NCBI GenBank assembly: GCA_021817025.1
Contig: JAKAWF010000038.1
Location: 1 to 18,817, forward strand
DNA from: a bacterium
GTDB taxonomy: Bacteria > Chloroflexota > Dormibacteria > UBA8260 > Bog-877
Length of the DNA stretch: 18,817 nucleotides
Direction of reading: 5' to 3'
Part shown: piece after piece, positions 7,176 to 15,840 of the stretch
How the letters are laid out: each line of letters opens with the position of its first letter
Numbering within the stretch: the stretch's first letter is position 1
Notes under the pieces: model-generated
Told to the model about the DNA's origin: nothing
The model's input: the letters and a program-made list of their open reading frames with translations, nothing else
Database searches by the model: none
Translations under genes and position numbers: made by a program

Positions 7176-8948
7176 TCAGCGCCCGGCCGCGTACGCCTGT
7201 CCCTGACGGGGATCGGCGCCCGCTCGCAGCTGGCCGTCATCGCCGAGCTCGACCGCGCAAAGTCGGCCGAGGGACCAGTCCTCGTGGAGGCGGACGTCAT
7301 GGCCACGCCGGCGCAGCTCCTGGACCACATCGTCGCTGAAGCGTCCCTCCATATGGAGCTGACCCAAACCGGCCGCTCGGGGGTAGAAGGAGCTGTGGAA
7401 GTGGGTCGAGTGAAAGGTCGGCACCTCGATCGCGGTCTGGAGATCAAGTCCAAAGTGAAGCCGGCGCAGGAAGAAGATCAGCGACCACTGATCCTGCTGA
7501 TCTCCCCCTGGGGTCCCACAGGCCAGCCACGGCCGTCCCTCGCGCAGCACCAGAGTGGGGGTGAGGGTGGTGCGGGGCCGCCGGCCTCCGACCAGAGAGC
7601 TGGCCAGACCCTCCTCCAGCCAGAACATCTGGGAGCGGGTCGAGAGCGGGAACCCGAGTCCGGGCACGACCGGAGAGCCGTGCAGCCAGCCCCCGCTGGG
7701 GGTCGCCGACACCATGTTGCCCTCCCTGTCGACCACGTCCAGGTGGCAGGTGTCCTTCCCGACCGGGTCGGGCGGCAGGCCGGCCGCCTGGTCGATGGCC
7801 TGGGTGTGAGAGCGCAGTCTTGGGCTGGGCAGCCTCGGTTCGCGGCCGCCGGGGCGCCCGGGCCGGATCTCCTGGGAGGCCTGGTCGGTCACCAGCCGGC
7901 GCCGTTCCGCGGCGTAGGCGGGGCTGAGCAGGTCTGGCAGCGGCACGTCCACATGGCGGGGGTCTCCGTAGTACGCCTCCCGATCTGCAAAGGCGAGCTT
8001 CCCGCACTCCACCACCAGGTGGACGAACTCCGCCGACGTCGGCTCGAGCGCGCCCAGGTCGTACCCGGCGAGAAGCTGCAGCTGCTGCAGGAAGACGGGC
8101 CCCTGGCCCCAGGGGCCCGTCTTGTGGACGAGCGCCCCGTGGTAATCCAGCGTGGCCGGCGCCTCGAATGAGGCGCTCCATGTGGCCAGGTCCTGGCCTC
8201 TCAGGAAGCCTGGGTGAGCGACCTCGGTCTCGTCCCAGAGCACGGCAGTCTCCATGAAGCGGTCGATGGCCCCGGCGACCGGACCTTCATAGAAGGCCCT
8301 GCGCGCCGCCTCGATCTGAGCCGAGCGGCTGCTCCCCGCGCCTTCGGCCCGGGCCAGGATCGCGCTGTAGGTAGCGGCCACGTCCAGGTTGGCGAACAGA
8401 CTGCCGATGGCCGGGGCCTGGCCACCGGTCAGGAATACCTCGCCGGAGCTGGGCCAGAGTTGGCGGAAGCGGCTTTCGCACGACTGGATGGCCCGGTGGA
8501 CGGCGGGCAGGATCGGGACCCCGTGGCGGGCGTAGTGGATGACCGGCTCGAGCACGTCTCGCAGCGATAGCCGGCCATAGCGCTCCAGCATCAGCATCCA
8601 GGCGCCAAAGGCGCCCGGAACATTGGCCGCCAGCAGCCCTGTGCCGGGGATAAGCTCCAGTCCCAGCTGGGCAAACCCAGCCAGGCTGGCGGCGGCCGGG
8701 AGCGGGCCCTGGCCGTCGACCACCACCACCTCCTGGGCTCGGGCGTCGTAGAGCAGGATCGGCACCTCGCCGCCGGGCCCGTTGAGGTGAGGCTCGACCA
8801 CCTGGAGCACCAAACCGGTCGCGACCGCGGCATCGAAGGCGTTGCCGCCGCGCTCCAGCATCGCCATCCCACTGGCGGCTGAGAGCCAGTCGCTGGCGGC
8901 CACCATGCCGAAGCTTCCAACCAGTTGGGGGCGGGTGGGGGAGTTCAT
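7176..8948 (-). CDS. ggt: gamma-glutamyltransferase family protein
   Basis: A 590-residue N-terminal-nucleophile hydrolase of the gamma-glutamyltransferase family, which removes or transfers the gamma-glutamyl group of glutathione and related compounds and matures by self-cleavage before a threonine. The family's N-terminal signature is seen at 34-43 (GGNAFDAAVA), and the cleavage site at 398-407 reads KDTCHLDVVD, making T400 the predicted nucleophile. The usual second threonine is cysteine (C401). GTPGGDQQ (488-495) corresponds to the substrate-binding Gly-rich loop. No signal peptide is seen, so unlike most periplasmic or secreted enzymes this one is predicted to be cytoplasmic. ATG at 8948 overlaps, as ATGA, the stop of an upstream transporter remnant. 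Substrate may be a gamma-glutamyl compound other than glutathione; family is secure. Confidence 0.93.
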   Translation of the reverse strand: MNSPTRPQLVGSFGMVAASDWLSAASGMAMLERGGNAFDAAVATGLVLQVVEPHLNGPGGEVPILLYDARAQEVVVVDGQGPLPAAASLAGFAQLGLELIPGTGLLAANVPGAFGAWMLMLERYGRLSLRDVLEPVIHYARHGVPILPAVHRAIQSCESRFRQLWPSSGEVFLTGGQAPAIGSLFANLDVAATYSAILARAEGAGSSRSAQIEAARRAFYEGPVAGAIDRFMETAVLWDETEVAHPGFLRGQDLATWSASFEAPATLDYHGALVHKTGPWGQGPVFLQQLQLLAGYDLGALEPTSAEFVHLVVECGKLAFADREAYYGDPRHVDVPLPDLLSPAYAAERRRLVTDQASQEIRPGRPGGREPRLPSPRLRSHTQAIDQAAGLPPDPVGKDTCHLDVVDREGNMVSATPSGGWLHGSPVVPGLGFPLSTRSQMFWLEEGLASSLVGGRRPRTTLTPTLVLREGRPWLACGTPGGDQQDQWSLIFFLRRLHFGLDLQTAIEVPTFHSTHFHSSFYPRAAGLGQLHMEGRFSDDVVQELRRRGHDVRLHEDWSLGRLCAVELGDDGQLRAGADPRQGQAYAAGR

Positions 8949-9112
8949 CGTTGCCAGACCTCAAGACTGAATTGCTCGGCGATGCGGTGGCACCGGGCCA
9001 GGTGCCCAGTGGGTGAGACTTTGGTCGGGGCGGGTGGTTCCAGCGAGCAGCGCTGGTGGGCAAGCGGACACCGGGGGCGCAAACTGCAGTTTGCGGGGAT
9101 GCGCTCCCTTCT
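8945..9112 (-). pseudogene. 3' remnant of an oligopeptide ABC-transporter ATPase (OppD/OppF type)
   Basis: On the minus strand, in a frame ending with TGA at 8947-8945, about 50 codons read as the C-terminal oligo_HPY tail of Opp/Dpp ATPases: the pattern CSLRPRCPLAHQRC, then a proline-rich spacer, then GHLARCHRIAE, matching the family's conserved cysteine-rich FxPRCPxAxxxC and GHxxxCH ends. The frame is closed by a TGA at 9190-9188 without a start codon, and the ABC core (Walker B, LSGGQ) does not follow in any frame, so only the 3' end survives. Its stop overlaps the ggt ATG by four bases (ATGA), the arrangement of a once-intact opp-ggt operon. The left boundary is approximate; family resemblance is confident, truncation is a direct reading. 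Confidence 0.65.
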
Positions 9113-9489
9113 GGGTGCCGCTCCGCGCTTGATCCGGTGGCGACAGGATATCGGACGTGGACCGGGGTTGGTCTGTGATGCGACTCGTCAGCCCAGACTC
9201 AACCAGGCGGAAAGCTGTCTCTTCGGGCAGATGGAACTTCTCCGGGCGCTGGTGCTCGACCAGGCGATGCCATCCAGGGGCCGCTCTGCCCGCCCGTGCA
9301 GGTCCGTCGCCAGCTGGCGAACTTTGGCGAGACCTTCATGCGGCGCCCCTCGCGGGGTGCGGGCTAGGGATGCGGCGATCCGGCCCCAGCGTCGAGTCTG
9401 CCCCGGCGGCGCTGAGCCCGGATCACGCCCTGACTCCGGCAGGAACGCCCTCCAGCGCGGCGCCAGCCAGGACCGGTAAGGTCATAGCC
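9113..9489. other. 377-base stretch upstream of the SNF2 gene, no intact gene
   Basis: Contains the presumed promoter of the helicase unit on + and, on minus, fragments with coding-like composition in two frames (for example AKVRQLATDLHGRAERPLDG then, frameshifted, FHLPEETAFRLVESGL) that I cannot assign. Together with the transporter remnant this suggests decayed genes. No promoter boxes were identifiable. Confidence 0.4.
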
Positions 9490-12243
9490 GTGCTGAGCGA
9501 GTACCGCGGAGACGCCCTCTTCATTCCCGGCGACCCCCCCCGCCGCGGCCGGCTGGCCCTCTTTCCGCCTCCCTCCAGGGCCAGGTCGGCGCGGTCCGGC
9601 AGCGTGGAGATGGTGGTGCGGGCGGGATCGCGTTTTCGCCGTGCCAGCGTGCCGGCCCAGCTGCTGTCGATGGCGCAGGCGCTCGAGCTGCTCACGGGCC
9701 TGCCGGCTGGGGCCGAGCTCCCGCTCTCGCTGGCCGCCTGGTCGCTGGCATTCAAGGCGGGGATCACGCTGGTGGCTCGCGGCCGTCTGCTGCCGGCTGC
9801 GGGCCGGACCGGAATGGACGCCTGGCGAGCCGGCCCGCTCGACGTCTCCGACGAACGGTGGCTCCGACAGCTGGCCGCCGCCTTCCCCCCGGAAGCCCAC
9901 GGCCTCCTGGTCGATGGCGGCCGGCCGCTCCGGGTGAGGTCTCCGGAGTCCCTGATCAGGGAGTGCTGGGATGCCATCGCCGACACCATGCCTCGGACCA
10001 AGGCCGCGCCGCGGCTGACGGGCCAGTCCGCCTTCGCCGGGACCAGGCCGATTCGAGTATCCGGTTGGGGTGAGTGGCTGGAGGTGGCGTCGCAGGGGTT
10101 GCGGGAGAGCGCCCGGCCCGGCCTTCGGGTGCTCCTTCCAGACCGGCCAGAGGGGCTCCTGCAAGCCGTGCTCCAACTGCGCAGCCACGCCGATCCCTCC
10201 CTGGTGGTCGACGCGGCCGACCTCTGGCGGTCGCCGGCCGTGGTGCTGCGCCGCTTCGGGGAGGCGGCTGAGTCCGACCTGCTGCTGGCTCTGCGCCGCG
10301 GCGCCCGGGCGTGGCCGCCCCTCCAGAGGGTGATCGAGGAGGCTCGTCCCGACCGCATCGAGCTGGCTGACGAGGAGGTCGGTGAGCTGCTCGGCCCGGC
10401 TGCCGAGGGGCTCGCGGCGGCCGGCTTGGAGGTGCTCTGGCCGGCGGAGCTCTCCGGGGCGCTGGAGCTTCGGGCGGCGGTGAGCACCCCTTCCCCGGAT
10501 GCCGCCGGACGGGTCGCCTTCCGCCTCGACGATCTGCTCGACTTCCGCTGGGCGCTCACCTTGGACGGGGACCCGCTCACCGCCGAGGAGGTGGAGGCTC
10601 TGGCGGAGGCGAAGCGGCCCCTGGTCAGGCTGCGGGGCAGGTGGGTGACTCTCGACCCGTCGCTGCTGGAGCGGCTGCGCCGGCCGCCGCCCCGCTTGCG
10701 CGCCGGGGAGGCGCTGGCGGCGGCGCTGGGCGACGGCGCGGTGGCGGTCGACGGGCAGCCGGTCCCAATAGCGGTCCAGGGTGGCCTCGCCGATCTTCTG
10801 GATCGCATCCAGAGCGCCGCCGCGCCCCACGAGGAGGCGGAGCCGCCCGGCCTCAAAGGCTCCTTGCGCCCGTACCAGAGGCGCGGTCTGGCCTGGCTCC
10901 GCGACATGTGCGATCTGGGTCTGGGGGGGTGTCTCGCCGACGACATGGGTCTGGGCAAGACCATCCAGGTGATCGCGCTGCATCTGAGCCGCCAGTTGGG
11001 GCCGGCCCTGGTGGTCTGCCCCGCCTCCCTGCTCGGCAACTGGGAGAGCGAGTTGCGCCGCTTCGCGCCCCAGTTGGCGGTCCGGCGCTACCACGGCGGG
11101 GGCCGGCATCTGGAGGAGTTGACCGCGGCCGAGGTGGTGCTGGTGACCTACGGCGTGGTCCGCCGTGACAGCTCCCGGCTGGCCCAGGTGGAGTGGGACC
11201 TGGTGGTGGCGGACGAGGCCCAGCACGTCAAGAACCCCCTCTCCCGGGGGGCTCGGGAGCTGCGCGCGATCCCGGCCGGGGTGCGGCTGGCCCTGACCGG
11301 CACCCCGATCGAGAACCGGCTGTCGGAGCTGTGGTCCATCCTCGACTGGACCACCCCGGGGTTGTTGGGCTCGCTGCAGAGCTTCCAAACAGGGGTGGCG
11401 ATCCCGGTCGAGCGCTACGGGGACGACGCCGTGCGGGAGCGGTTGGCCCGCTCGGTGCGCCCCTTCCTGCTGCGGCGCCGCAAGGTCGACCCCGACATCG
11501 CGCCCGAGCTCCCGCCAAAGACCGAGACCGACCATCTGCTGCCGCTCACCCAGGAGCAGGCCACGCTCTACGAGGCGGTGGTGCGGGAGGCTCTGGAGGA
11601 GATCCGCCGCAGTGAGGGGATCGCCCGCCGCGGGCTGGTCCTGAAGCTCTTGACCGCCCTCAAGCAGGTCTGCAACCACCCCGCCCAGTACCTGCGCCAG
11701 CCGGGGCCGCTGAGAGGCCGCTCCGGCAAGCTGGCGGCGCTGGACGAGCTGCTGGACATCATCACCGCGGAGGGGGAGTCGGTCCTTGTCTTCACTCAGT
11801 ACGTGGCCATGGCCAGGCTGCTGGAGGGCCACCTCGAAGAGAGGGGGATAGGCAGCCTCTTCCTCCACGGTGGGGTGCCGGCTCGCGGCCGCGACCGGAT
11901 GGTGGCCGAGTTCCAACGAGGGGACACCCCCGTGTTTCTGCTCTCACTCAAGGCGGGGGGAGTGGGCCTCAACCTGACTCGTGCCACCCATGTCGTCCAC
12001 TACGACCGCTGGTGGAACCCGGCGGTCGAGGACCAGGCCACCGACCGCGCCTACCGGATCGGCCAGGATCGACCCGTCCAGGTCCACAAGCTGGTCAGCC
12101 AGGGCACTCTGGAGGACCGGATCGCGGAGCTCCTGGAGCGCAAGCGAACGCTGGCCGAGTCCGTGGTGGGGGCCGGGGAGGCGTGGATCAGCGAGCTCTC
12201 CGACTCCGCCCTGTCCGAGCTCGTGACGCTGAGGCGGGCCTGA
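9490..12243 (+). CDS. SNF2-family DEAD/DEAH helicase (bacterial SWI2/SNF2, HepA-like)
   Basis: A 917-residue ATP-dependent DNA translocase. The N-terminal ~440 residues are the poorly conserved bacterial SNF2-associated region. The helicase core follows: Walker A DDMGLGKTIQ with K490, Walker B DEAQH beginning at D575, the SNF2 motif III ALTGTPIENRLSELWSILD, FLLRRRK, then in the C-terminal lobe VFTQYVAMARLLEGHL, LSLKAGGVGLNLTRATHVV and the arginine-finger stretch AYRIGQDRPVQVHKLV. I chose GTG at 9490, which has AAGG eight bases upstream and is where a plausible N-terminal beta-strand begins; the in-frame extension to 9157 is low-complexity and unconvincing. The stop overlaps the next gene's start (TGATG), so it is co-translated with the SWIM protein. 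Role presumably in remodelling DNA or nucleoprotein complexes, for example in repair or transcription recycling. Confidence 0.93.
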   Translation: MLSEYRGDALFIPGDPPRRGRLALFPPPSRARSARSGSVEMVVRAGSRFRRASVPAQLLSMAQALELLTGLPAGAELPLSLAAWSLAFKAGITLVARGRLLPAAGRTGMDAWRAGPLDVSDERWLRQLAAAFPPEAHGLLVDGGRPLRVRSPESLIRECWDAIADTMPRTKAAPRLTGQSAFAGTRPIRVSGWGEWLEVASQGLRESARPGLRVLLPDRPEGLLQAVLQLRSHADPSLVVDAADLWRSPAVVLRRFGEAAESDLLLALRRGARAWPPLQRVIEEARPDRIELADEEVGELLGPAAEGLAAAGLEVLWPAELSGALELRAAVSTPSPDAAGRVAFRLDDLLDFRWALTLDGDPLTAEEVEALAEAKRPLVRLRGRWVTLDPSLLERLRRPPPRLRAGEALAAALGDGAVAVDGQPVPIAVQGGLADLLDRIQSAAAPHEEAEPPGLKGSLRPYQRRGLAWLRDMCDLGLGGCLADDMGLGKTIQVIALHLSRQLGPALVVCPASLLGNWESELRRFAPQLAVRRYHGGGRHLEELTAAEVVLVTYGVVRRDSSRLAQVEWDLVVADEAQHVKNPLSRGARELRAIPAGVRLALTGTPIENRLSELWSILDWTTPGLLGSLQSFQTGVAIPVERYGDDAVRERLARSVRPFLLRRRKVDPDIAPELPPKTETDHLLPLTQEQATLYEAVVREALEEIRRSEGIARRGLVLKLLTALKQVCNHPAQYLRQPGPLRGRSGKLAALDELLDIITAEGESVLVFTQYVAMARLLEGHLEERGIGSLFLHGGVPARGRDRMVAEFQRGDTPVFLLSLKAGGVGLNLTRATHVVHYDRWWNPAVEDQATDRAYRIGQDRPVQVHKLVSQGTLEDRIAELLERKRTLAESVVGAGEAWISELSDSALSELVTLRRA

Positions 12244-13595
12244 TGCCCCCGCGCGACTGGGAGGGGTGGGGCACCGGGCGGAGGAAGGCCCCGATCGGTC
12301 CGGCCCGCCGCGGTGCCCGCTTCGGGGTCAGCTGGTGGGGCAAGGCCTGGGTGGAGGCCCTGGAGCAGCGAGCCCGCCTCGATCCCAACCGACTGCCCCG
12401 GGGCCGCACCTACGCCCGCAGCGGGGCGGTGGGGGAGCTGGAGGTCGGCCCCGGTGAGGTCAGCGCGCTGGTGCAGGGATCGCGCGCGCGACCCTACAGC
12501 GTGCGGCTGCGGGTGCGCGAGTTCACCCAGGACGAGTGGGCCCGAACCACCACCGCCATAGCCGCCCGCGCCGCCCACGCCGCCGCCCTCCTGGACGGCA
12601 CTCTCGAGCCCGGCATCGTGCCGGAGCTGACCAGCCAGGGGGTGTCCCTGCTGCCCGCGGCCGGGGAGCTCGGCCCCTCCTGCAGCTGCCCGGACTGGGC
12701 CGATCCCTGCAAGCACGCCGCGGCGGTCTGCTACCTGGTGGCCGACCTGATGGACCGTGACCCGTTCACCATCTTCCTGCTGCGGGGTCGCGGCCGCGAT
12801 CAGGTGCTGGCCGGAGTCCGGGCGCGGCGTTCCCACCAGCACCAGGACGCGGAGCGTGACACCTCGGGGCCGCTGGAGGCCGCCGATCTGGGGATCGAGG
12901 CCCGGGTCGCGTTCCAGGGCTCCGGAGGGGGGATCCCGCTGCCGGCTCCGCTGCCGCCACCGGACCGGCCCGGCCGTCCGGCCGGTGTGGCCGTCGCGGC
13001 CGAGGGGCGGGTCACCGGCGAGGCCCTTGCCTGGCTGGCGGCGGACGCCGCCGGGCGTGCCTTCGACCTCAGCCGAGGACTTGGGGATGGCGGTCTGAAT
13101 CTGTCCCAACATGAGGACCTTGCCCGGATTGCGGCCGGTCACATCGGCAGATCCGACTTCGACTCCTTCGCCGGGCGCTCAGGGATGGCGCCGCGGCCCC
13201 TGATGCGCCTGGCGCTGGCCTGGAAGGCTGGCGGACCGGGTGCGGTGGAGGTCCTGGATCAGGGGCCCTGGCGTCCGCCGCCAGCGGTCATGGAGGAGGG
13301 TTTGAGAGCCATGGGACTGTTGCCCGGACACGGTTCCCGGCGCAGTGAGCGGATCACCAACCAGCCGGCTGGAGTCCAGCTCCGCTACGGGCCGGACGGA
13401 CTCTGGTACCTGCTGGTGCGCCGAGGCGGTGCCTGGGAGATCCACGATCCCCCCGCCGCCGACCCGCGGGCGTTGGTAAGACCCGTCGCCGCGCTGGCGG
13501 CGGGTGAGGACGCCCGCCGGCTCGAACTTGCCGCCGGCACCTCCGATGACCTCGATGAGGATCTGGATGATGATTGGGATCCAGACGAGTGGTGA
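12243..13595 (+). CDS. SWIM zinc-finger protein, partner of SNF2 helicase
   Basis: A 450-residue protein with the SWIM zinc-finger pattern CxCx6CxH: C147 and C149 in CSCPDW, C156 and H158 in CKHAAAVCY. SWIM domains bind DNA or protein partners. The N-terminus (FGVSWWGKAWVEALE, then RGRTYARSGAV) is typical of the bacterial SWIM proteins that sit beside SNF2 helicases, and the rest lacks other known domains. The protein ends in a very acidic tail (DDLDEDLDDDWDPDEW). The ATG at 12243 overlaps the helicase TGA by one base, implying obligate co-expression and probably a physical complex. A longer in-frame reading beginning inside the helicase gene is not credible. Function beyond partnering with the helicase is not known. 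Confidence 0.9.
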   Translation: MPPRDWEGWGTGRRKAPIGPARRGARFGVSWWGKAWVEALEQRARLDPNRLPRGRTYARSGAVGELEVGPGEVSALVQGSRARPYSVRLRVREFTQDEWARTTTAIAARAAHAAALLDGTLEPGIVPELTSQGVSLLPAAGELGPSCSCPDWADPCKHAAAVCYLVADLMDRDPFTIFLLRGRGRDQVLAGVRARRSHQHQDAERDTSGPLEAADLGIEARVAFQGSGGGIPLPAPLPPPDRPGRPAGVAVAAEGRVTGEALAWLAADAAGRAFDLSRGLGDGGLNLSQHEDLARIAAGHIGRSDFDSFAGRSGMAPRPLMRLALAWKAGGPGAVEVLDQGPWRPPPAVMEEGLRAMGLLPGHGSRRSERITNQPAGVQLRYGPDGLWYLLVRRGGAWEIHDPPAADPRALVRPVAALAAGEDARRLELAAGTSDDLDEDLDDDWDPDEW

Positions 13596-13740
13596 GCGGC
13601 CAGCGCCAGGAGCGCCTGACAAGCGGTGGGGCTGCGGCGGACTCGGCGCCGGCGTTCCGAGCCGGGCGGGAGCGCCATGGGGCCCCGGCCGCTTCCTGAG
13701 CCAGGGCGTGTCGCCGGCGTGGGAGGCTGCGGTTGCCGCT

Positions 13741-14549
13741 TCAGTTTGAGGCCGGTTGTCTTGCCGCCTTGGCGAGCCGATTCAGTGCCGTCTTGTAAGG
13801 CGCCAGGTAGACCCAGACCGCCGGTTGCCGCTGGGCCGGCCGCCCAGGTGAGCAGAGCTCCGGCAAGTCCTGAGCGCGCGCTGGGATAGGCGCGGCGAAC
13901 GCTTGGGCTGTCGTCATAGATGGGGGAGAGCGCACCCCATGCCCGGGCTGATGTCGAGCCCCTGGGAAGGTCGGGACTGAGGTAGGAAGGCACCGGGAGC
14001 AGGCGCCCCAGCTGACCTCCGGGGACGATCCCAATCCGCCTGTGAGCGGCTGCCGCCGCGCCGTCGAAGACGCTGTCGTGGAGACCCACCAGGATCGGTG
14101 CCCAGGCCTGGATCTCGGGCCACTCCAGGAACAGGTACTGGCTCTGAAGGTCGGCGGGGGCGGTGCGAAAGTTGGCCAGCACGGCGCTGGCGGTGAGCGA
14201 CCGGGATGCTGTCGCCGCCCCTTCCTCGGCTCCCAAGTGATAAGCCGAGCCCCGCCTGGAGAGCCAGCACGGCCGCGAGTCCAGCCATGGCCAGCACCAG
14301 CTGTGGTGGCCGTGGCGGTGCCAGTCGCTGCCAGCGGCGGACCGCGACCAGCCCCACTCCCACCAGCAGGGCCAGGTTGTAGGTGGGATATCGCCAGAGG
14401 ACGAAGGGCTGGACCGCTCCCGACGATGTCCGATTCGGATCGCTCAACAAGTCCGGAGATTCTCGCTCGTGGAAGGGAGACCCAGGGTGCCTGATGCGCC
14501 AGTGCCAGCCCCACTGGCGCTCGGCGACATCGCCCTCAGCGGCATGCAC
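13741..14549 (-). pseudogene. frameshifted membrane-protein pseudogene
   Basis: Three minus-strand frames carry consecutive coding-like blocks. Frame one (14549 to about 14220) has a hydrophobic domain with two likely membrane helices (NLALLVGVGLVAV and LVLAMAGLAAVLALQAGLGL). Frame two (about 14200 to 13850) reads as a soluble or extracytoplasmic segment (ADLQSQYLFLEWPEIQ, APILVGLHDSVFDG, ALSPIYDDSP). Frame three (about 13850 to 13741) gives a basic C-terminus (AVWVYLAPYKTALNRLAKAA) and the stop. Each junction needs a one-base shift in the same direction. Coding-like sequence may extend upstream to about 14640 in yet another frame. Joined, they give a membrane protein of about 265 residues or more that I do not recognise. 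Decay is likeliest; two sequencing indels are the alternative. Confidence 0.55.
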
Positions 14550-14746
14550 GCTCGCTTGGGAACCGCTGGGTGAGCCAGCTGGGACCAGGTGTCAGTGCTC
14601 ACCGCCACGGTGGAGGTCAGCCATCCCAGGTGAGCGGAGGTGCAATGGCCCTGGAGAAACCGGGAACGGCCGTTCCTGGGCCCGGTGCACCCAGGTGCGG
14701 GCCCGGGTGGGGCTGTGGTCGGCGGGGACTCCGCCGGTTGGGACGT

Positions 14747-15835
14747 TCAAACTGCGCCCGCCCAACTGCCCGGCGCCAGGGCCAGGCGCACCGCCTCGAC
14801 CAGGTCCTCAGACTTCACGCCCGGCAGGGCTGCGCCCGGCCAGGCAACTCCGATGCGATCTCCCACCGCTCCAATGTCGGCGGGCCCCAGGAGAGCCTGC
14901 TCCACCCTTTGCAGGGCATCTCCCACGGTGTAGAAGTCGCCGCTGATCAGGGCTGACGTGATTTGCTGATCCGCCACGATCACGGTCACCCGCAGGAGGC
15001 CGCCGGCAGCCTTGTGGACAGCGTGGCCGAGCCCGACATTGCCGGTGATCCGCAGCGCCTTGAGGCGGTCTGGAGGCATGCGGACCTGGTCGATCCACGC
15101 CGAGGAGCGCATCTGGCTGACCCAGCGACGGTACTGGAGCCGTTCCGCGTCGCGCAGCTCGCCGGGCACGAGGCTGCGGCCGAGGGTGCGCTCGAAGGCG
15201 CTCACCAGTTCCCGATGGACCGTCCGCGGGGCCGGACGGTAGCCCAGCTCCCGGGCCAGGCTGGAGACGTACGCCTCCATCGACTGAGCCACCTTGTCGC
15301 GCAGCTTCTCGTCGGGGATGCGCAGGACGCTGGCCGCAGCCCGGGCATCGAAGGCGGTGATAATCGAACCGACGAAGACGAACGCCTGGCCGATGGTGGC
15401 GGCCCCGAGCCCGCCGATCTTGCGGCCGGCCACTTGGAGGTCGTTGACCGGTGCGAAGTGCGCTCCGCTGATCCCCAGCGCTCGGTAGCATTCCACCGGA
15501 CCGCGGGCGAAGTACTCGAAGGCGTCCGTGATCTGGGCCGGCATCTCCTGGGGGTGCCAGACCAGTTGGAAGAACAACTGGTCCCGGTCGAGGTAGACAG
15601 CACCACCCCCCACCTCGCGGCGGAGAACTGGCAGACCCAGCCGCTGGCAGGCGGCGACGTCGACCTCGCGGTGGAGCTCCTGGTGGCGGCCGATGCAGAC
15701 ATACGGCCTTCGCGGCCGACAGACGATGATGGTGTTGGGGTCCTCAGGCCCCATGCTCGACGCCACCGCGTGATAGAGGGTCTGGCTCTCGGTGTACGAG
15801 CACAGGCCAAGGTCTAGCAGCCGGATCCCCTTCAT
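14747..15835 (-). CDS. lipoate-protein ligase with fused C-terminal accessory (LplB-like) domain
   Basis: A 362-residue enzyme that activates lipoate or octanoate with ATP and transfers it to a lysine of a carrier protein. Residues about 1-250 are the LplA catalytic domain: a PYVCIGRHQE strand, the RREVGGGAVYLDRDQLFF lipoate-binding loop (R72-F89) and the catalytic lysine K139 in VAGRKIGG. Residues about 260-362 resemble the accessory domain (ITGNVGLGHAVHKAAGGLLR, LISGDFYTVGDALQRVE) that is a separate LplB in some organisms. This fused architecture is that of the sLpl(AB) ligases that serve lipoate-binding proteins of the sHdr sulfur-oxidation pathway. The nearby GcvH-like genes fit this role. 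ATG at 15835 has GGAGG five bases upstream; longer in-frame starts lack such a site and run into the divergent gene. The 106 bases to the next gene's start presumably hold divergent promoters. Confidence 0.9.
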   Translation of the reverse strand: MKGIRLLDLGLCSYTESQTLYHAVASSMGPEDPNTIIVCRPRRPYVCIGRHQELHREVDVAACQRLGLPVLRREVGGGAVYLDRDQLFFQLVWHPQEMPAQITDAFEYFARGPVECYRALGISGAHFAPVNDLQVAGRKIGGLGAATIGQAFVFVGSIITAFDARAAASVLRIPDEKLRDKVAQSMEAYVSSLARELGYRPAPRTVHRELVSAFERTLGRSLVPGELRDAERLQYRRWVSQMRSSAWIDQVRMPPDRLKALRITGNVGLGHAVHKAAGGLLRVTVIVADQQITSALISGDFYTVGDALQRVEQALLGPADIGAVGDRIGVAWPGAALPGVKSEDLVEAVRLALAPGSWAGAV

Positions 15836-15840
15836 GTGTC

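Noticed and set aside
9157..9489. N-terminal extension of the SNF2 helicase to an ATG at 9157
   Set aside because: Low-complexity Arg/Ser/Pro sequence with no conserved feature, and a better-spaced ribosome site precedes the GTG at 9490.
9364..11916. An 850-codon open frame on the minus strand opposite the SNF2 gene
   Set aside because: Composition is that of the reverse strand of a GC-rich gene (Gln/Arg/Pro/Gly-rich, no domain), while the + strand carries every SNF2 motif in order.
12012..12242. Longer start for the SWIM protein inside the helicase gene
   Set aside because: It would overlap the conserved end of the helicase by over 230 bases; the ATG at 12243 overlapping the helicase stop is the natural start.
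13385..14236. Intact 283-residue minus-strand protein across the SWIM gene's end
   Set aside because: Its C-terminal half is antisense to the SWIM gene and low-complexity; only the upstream part resembles coding sequence and belongs to the frameshifted pseudogene.
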